The translations under genes and the position numbers were made by a program. A DNA stretch of 64,000 nt, taken from NCBI GenBank assembly GCA_000149265.1, contig CH002901.1:572053-636052 (forward strand). The letters run 5' to 3'. This DNA comes from Ciona savignyi. Lineage: Eukaryota; Chordata; Ascidiacea; Phlebobranchia; Cionidae. Positions 58,926 to 64,000 of this stretch are shown one piece after another (position 1 is the first letter of the stretch; each line of letters begins with the position of its first letter). A model generated the notes under the pieces. That model was given only the letters and a program-made list of their open reading frames with translations. It ran no database searches and was not told the origin of the DNA.

Positions 58926-60508
58926 CGTTTCTGTTAAAATGGTATGTCAAACAAAGGTAAAGCAACGTCGCGCATATTGCATATTAGAGTCAATTAGAGA
59001 GGAGCCAGGCAAGTGGTTCTCCACCTTCCAAAGCATACCGCACCTGAAGAGATAGGTAGTTTGCGGCAGTCCCGGTAAAACTACAGCAATTTCCATTAAG
59101 TTATTACTACCGAAACATAAAACTTACACTTCTAGAAAAAAAATATTATTACAGTGGCGATCGTCAGCAAGCTGCTGTAATATAAATAACCGTGTTGTTC
59201 GACGGTTGCCTTTGTTACAATAATACATTTTTGTGGAACTTGGTTTCGAGACGTCGATAAGCCAGTTCCCAAGACCGTTTTTCCTACTATCCTGTACATG
59301 ATGTATGGACAGACGCTATATGCTCTGTGACCGCGCATAAAAAATATCAGCAAGCATAGGCTACTGTTTATTTCTTTAACCGAGCTCACTTCGGATCCAT
59401 TAAGGTTTCGTCACTAAGACCGTTTTTCTATCTGCTTATGTATCGGTCGCGTAACCATTCGGCCACAATGCCGTTCGCCAGCAAGCATATTTTTATTTTC
59501 TTCTGACGGATTATTCAAAAGCATACCTGTGGCTTGTCCGAAACAATTAACCAAAAAAGGATACTTTGATTGTCCTGACCAAATAAACAGAAAATGAGAA
59601 AGAGAATTTCCACACTCTAATCTGAAATACTTTCTTGATTGCACATTGTCTGGCCTGTCAGCTTTATCGGTAAGAGCATCATCGATCTGTATGCAACCGA
59701 AAGGTTGTGAAATCAAAACCAGGCGTTAGTATAGACGGTTGGATTCTTCCCTAAGCTACATAAAGAACAACGCATGAACCTTAACTTTGGCAATGTCCCA
59801 AATATATAAAAACGTTATTAAATAATGATGTTAATTGGATACAAACTGGATGTTTTGGTCTGAATTTAGCCGATGTTCGGTTAAAAAGGGATACGATTCA
59901 TACAAAATATTTAAACATATTATCCCTTTCAATATTTCTAAAAGAGAGGTAGTCTTTTAGTAAGGAAACGGAGTTGTTAGTAATTTTAGTTGACTTGTTA
60001 AAGTATTAGCTTTATAGGCATTGTAATGTAGCTGTAAAAGTCGTTGTAATGTAGCTTTCAGAATATAGAACCGGAAAATGTACAATAGTGTTGATTGTGT
60101 TCATAAAGCTTGGGCCTGTCTCTTACAAGTACGAAGTGACTACGCCAGGCAATGAAATCGAAGCTCGTGGTTTCTAGTTTCTCTTATAATATTTATTCTT
60201 CCGTTGAAAGTTATTGTGTAAAGATCAAAGTTCACATAACTGGAAGTGATTTGGTTTCGAGGTGGCATGAAACTATTCATTTTTTCTTGAAGGCTCGACA
60301 TTTCTCACAAGGTTTAGGCGGTCTGAAATGTTGCGCACACTTTGGTTGTGCATCGTTCCGACGTGTAGTTGTCCTAGTAGCAGCTTATACCGCTACAATG
60401 CAAGGATATTATGTTGAAATATATGGCTTATTTTAACGCTTTGTGAACTAATGTTTTAAATCTGAGCTTTATAATTTAGGACCTGTTTGTAACTTTGAAA
60501 AAACAATC
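58926..60508. other. Intergenic region
   Basis: No gene recognised. A tRNA-like stretch (agctttatcggtaagagc ... aaccgaaaggttgtgaaatc) at about 59660-59725 looks like the head of another, older SINE. The 94-codon frame at 60152-60436 lacks recognisable features. Confidence 0.5.
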
Positions 60509-61588
60509 ATGGCATCGAGTTGCGGGCCATACCACGAGGAAGCATTAAGGCGTCAAAGAGTAATCGACAAAAAGAGATCCGCGGTACAAAGACTAAATAT
60601 GTTGCAGGTGGGAGATATACTAGGGCGTGGACTATAAAAATTGCCGCTTAAAATACATGCTTTATATCTTCAACTTATTAACCAAAAATGTATAGTTTCG
60701 CACCACGACCAATGTAGTTTTCATGTTTCTGTGCAGATAGTAATTTTATGTAAGGTGAAATAAACATTTTTGTTATGGTAATAATACAATTTAAATGGCT
60801 TCACTAGTAAAACAACCTTTGTGCTCGTGCGGCATCGCGTTTCAAATGACATTGAAGCGTCTTGAGTACAATATTTACAACAATGAAAGGACTGTAAGGC
60901 TGTACATGACAAAAGAAAAACACAAAAGGGACGGATAACGGTTGTTCATGTTTTCAATGCGATGAGCATGTTTCTCGTCTACAAATACAATTAGTATGAT
61001 TATCTTCTAAATGACAACAGGAAGAAGAAAGAAGGATGGCGGAAGAGAAATCCAAAGAAGACGCTCTGATGAGAGAGATTAAGCACAACGAAAAAATGAA
61101 GGAGCTGCAAAATCATTTAAACGACGTCCAAGGAAGCGGTAAAAGGTAATGGGCGTAATGATTGCTTACATTTCTATTTAAGTTTGGCTCATCTGTCCCG
61201 TAGAAAGAAGCTGTCGTTGGCAAGATACGAAGGAAAGTAGATGTTTAAGAGGATATTAGACTCAAAGACTTCGTATTTTAATTTTTGCATTATATTTTAT
61301 AAAACTCTTGTTAAGGAATTTTCTTTTTAATATTTGGCGAAGTTTCGACGACAAGTTGGGTTTGTTACTTAGATCACTTTTTTATACATGGATAGGTACA
61401 TAAATCGGTCGCGTTAACGACCGCGAATGTGGTTTATTAATGTTTCACCCTTTAGCGCCACCCGACGGCCTCGCACTGTGATGGGAGTTCCAATCGAAGT
61501 TTACAAACAGATAAATGTGAAAGGAAAACAACTTCGAAACAGTAATTTGGTACTCGGCCATCCAAAAGCACTGTGGGAAGCACGGTGA
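60509..61588 (+). CDS. Small coiled-coil protein, 3 exons, unknown function
   Basis: Exons 60509-60607, 61021-61145 and 61456-61588 join in frame to 118 residues. It starts MASSCGPYHEEALRRQRVID, followed by a highly charged helix (EEERRMAEEKSKEDALMREI, KHNEKMKELQNHL) typical of a coiled coil. A compact non-helical C-terminus follows (RRPRTVMGVPIEVYKQINVK, then LVLGHPKALWEAR). AATAAA lies at about 61625, just downstream. I do not recognise the family. The size and shape (short charged helix, then a Pro/Gly/Trp-rich tail) resemble small axonemal or microtubule-associated proteins, but that is only a resemblance. Confidence 0.75.
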
Positions 61589-61625
61589 TACATTTGAACC
61601 GCCGTACGATGTGTTGTTTTTTTGG

Positions 61626-62821
61626 AATAAATTCCTACTTGAATACTGGGTACCTTTCTCTGTTAAAAAAAGCTAGGAAAACAATAATTTAAACGACTAT
61701 TTCCGCTCTTACTTGCACCACCGTAAGTATATAAAGGCAGTTTAAAAGTGGGGTTTATCCTAGCAAATATTTTGATCAATAGAAATTTATTCGGTCAGTA
61801 TGCAATAAGTTGTTGGTCAAGGTACTTTGCGAACGTTAGCTGAACGCATTCGATTAATGCACGAGCTCAAACTTCATATATATTACATGGAGATATAGCG
61901 TCGGTAACCCTACGGTGAGAACTACATAATATGGTGAAAATTTGTGTGAGTACGTCACTTGCGTTTTGGATAAAAGGCGAATATCCCATCTTATCCAAAT
62001 GAAACGGCACCAACAAAAATTCTTAGGAAAACCACCAATGCTTTTATATAAACTTTTTTAAACATATGTAAAAGTTGAACACAATTAAGGTATAGTGCAT
62101 GATTAAAATGTATACAAGAAGGATAGACCATGTATAGCGACTAAAATAACAAGATTTAAACAAAAAAAAATTGAAGTTAAAACATGACAAGATAAAACAC
62201 TACGTATGAAAACTGTTTTATGCCACTTTTAATAATCTGAAAAAGAAAGCAAATTTTACTCAACGATAAACACGCATTTACCCAAATTTAAAATTTTAGA
62301 AAACATATAATTAAACATAAAAGAAATATTTAGCGGAAATTCAATACTACTGGTCAACAAAATAAAATATTAAATCATATTGAATAACAAGTGTGGTTTT
62401 AAAACTAGAGGGACATTTTACACAGATCAAACACCAAAAGAACGATTTTTTGCCAATTATTTACAGGATAACCAAAATTATTAAATTCTCTTACTGCATG
62501 GTAAATGATTAATTTAGAAATTACAAATTAATACCGTCGAAGTCTTGGTGTTACTTGAAATTATACAAATTATTAACGGTACAAAAGAACCAATGCTCAA
62601 ATGTTATCGTACCATGATTACCAATACATTCTGGTAATATATATAGAGAGAATCAAAACCCAATTACATATTTTAAAAACTAAAATAGAAAATTATTAAC
62701 AATTTTTATATCTATATAAAAATTTGCAATTATGGAATAATAATTTACTTACACCACAGCACCAAAAGGTATAGTTTGAGCTGTCAACAAAGAAATAATA
62801 AACCTTTGAAGAACTTGATCT
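61626..62821. other. Intergenic region between convergent genes
   Basis: AT-rich sequence between the 3' ends of the coiled-coil gene (+) and the peflin-like gene (-). I see nothing coding. Confidence 0.6.
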
Positions 62822-64000
62822 TTAAACTATGTTCAGGGTGTTATCCAGAACCATTTCTAAAAACTAAAAGCAACAGTTTATTACTATTTATTGCTGTTAG
62901 GGGAAAAATGATGGGATCAAAAATATCTCTTAATACTCAAACTTGTTTTAGTTAATACTATTAAATTTCAAGTAAATCAGCAAATTATTACTATTAATTT
63001 TTAAGTAAATCAGGAATTACACAGTAACTGATACTAGAGTATTTTTTATCTGATGGAGCGCATAAGCTCAACAGCGGACAGACATTATTTTTAAAATTAA
63101 TTTAAAGGTATGTTATGATAACTAGTAAAATGATAATTGTTTCACCTGTTCATAATGCACTTGGATATATCCACTTTGGTTTTTATCATTTTGTCGGAAT
63201 TTATCAGTTAATGTGTGAAGTGTCACACAGACTTGGATGAAATCATCAAAATCAATTGAATTAATTGACGTTTTGTCAAACACCCTTACAATAAGTTTGC
63301 AAAAATCTATTGACCTGAAAAATTGTTTTTACTTTCATATGATAGAATAAACATAATCATATTAATTAACTTAAACTTACAGGCGATAACCAAAAGTATG
63401 AAAAGCCCGGTGTAATTCACCACAATCAATATTGCCTGATTTGTCGGAATCAAATGAATCAAAACATTGTCTCCATTGTTGAATATAGTTCCATAAAGCC
63501 GAAAATTCCTGCAGGTTTATTGTTCCATCTCTGTAGACAAGAAAGAAACTATGTTTAGAGCCATTTGTTAATTAAAAAATCTTTTTTTTCCATACTGGTA
63601 TATGTATTGAGTAAGGTTTTAAAGGCTGTGTAGATATTAAAGCAACAGTATGTTTCTAACTTTGCAATGGTTAAATAAATACAGCAAAAAATACAGGATA
63701 AACCCCACTTTTACAGCATTTAAGTAATTTTAATAAAATTTTAAAATAACAGAAACTGCTGGTTTTTATATGCTGCTGGTACATTCTTCATTTGATAAAC
63801 TGTTTCCAAGTTTGATGTATAAAAAAGGAATGTTAAGTTATTGGTAGCAGGTACTGTACTTGTTAGTATCGAACATTCCAATCATAAGACGACAAGTTTC
63901 GTGGTTGAACTGTTTCATTTTGTTGTTCATTAATGCTTTTCTCAACTTGTGGCGTTAATTTTGCCAGATTTATTTTGGTCTACTGCCTGTTAAACATTGA
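62822..64000 (-). CDS. pef1: Peflin-like penta-EF-hand protein, 3' part (runs off the window)
   Basis: Exons in coding order: 63860-63986, 63381-63530, 63146-63314 and 62822-62863; the 5' exons lie beyond 64000. Readable EF-hands: VDQNKSGKINA (first), MFDTNKDGTINLQEF (second), FDSFDSDKSGNIDCGEL (third), then weaker ones in VFDKTSINSIDFDDF and NDKNQSGYIQVHYEQ. The end is FLEMVLDNTLNIV. SALWNYIQQWRQCF and DDFIQVCVTLHTLTD match the PEF core; FNHETCRLMI is closer to peflin than to PDCD6. Expected role: cytosolic calcium sensor that heterodimerises with PDCD6 at ER exit and trafficking sites. The first visible exon needs a 1-bp correction near 63943-63950 to join EF1 to LRKALMNNKM, so it may hold an assembly error. 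Confidence 0.88.

Noticed and set aside
60152..60436. 94-codon plus-strand frame as a secreted or membrane protein
   Set aside because: No signal peptide, domain or supporting splice sites; length is compatible with chance.

Overview
The window is animal DNA: AT-rich, with genes split by many short GT-AG introns, tRNA-derived SINEs, several DNA-transposon families and LTR retrotransposons. Gene structure, gene content and SINE type suggest an ascidian tunicate, probably Ciona-like; that is an inference, since no species marker was read. There are two 100-base assembly gaps (992-1091 and 43115-43214).

Layout. 1-11.8 kb is a transposon graveyard. A decayed Ty3/gypsy-type element (gag, protease, RT, integrase in order) is cut by copies of a repeat family built from ~336-bp tandem units and by a hAT-like element. 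11.8-15.4 kb is gene-free and holds one hAT element nested in another. 15.5-17.2 kb (+) is a four-exon P-loop sulfotransferase-like gene. It lies tail-to-tail with an 11-exon UNC93A-like gene (17.4-19.9 kb, -), which is head-to-head with a second 11-exon UNC93A-like gene (20.45-22.75 kb, +). The two paralogues have matching intron phases throughout. 24.8-29.4 kb is a young BEL/Pao-type retrotransposon with two 415-bp LTRs that look identical, a 5-bp target duplication, an internally deleted but open polyprotein, and a ~1-kb array of a 13-bp minisatellite in its leader. 30.3-31.0 kb (-) is an intronless glutathione S-transferase. 31.3-33.0 kb is a small LTR-like (TRIM) element with 459-bp direct repeats. 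33.7-53.1 kb (-) is one large PARP14-like gene of at least 28 exons: KH-like repeats, a macro domain, a WWE domain and a mono-ART-type catalytic domain. Its introns carry many SINEs and hAT/piggyBac-like MITEs. 56.0-58.9 kb is a duplicated segment; the downstream copy carries a small gene for a secreted, arginine-rich repeat peptide with an acidic tail, and the upstream copy is broken. 60.5-61.6 kb (+) is a small three-exon coiled-coil protein. 62.8-64.0 kb (-) is the 3' part of a peflin-type penta-EF-hand gene that runs off the window.

No operon-like pathway links the genes. The UNC93A pair shares a ~0.5-kb intergenic region that probably acts as a bidirectional promoter. The PARP14-like gene and the cationic secreted peptide both suggest innate-immune roles, but that is inferred from family and composition only. 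Exon boundaries were derived by hand from GT/AG sites, reading-frame phase and (for UNC93A) paralogue comparison; no alignment program was run.
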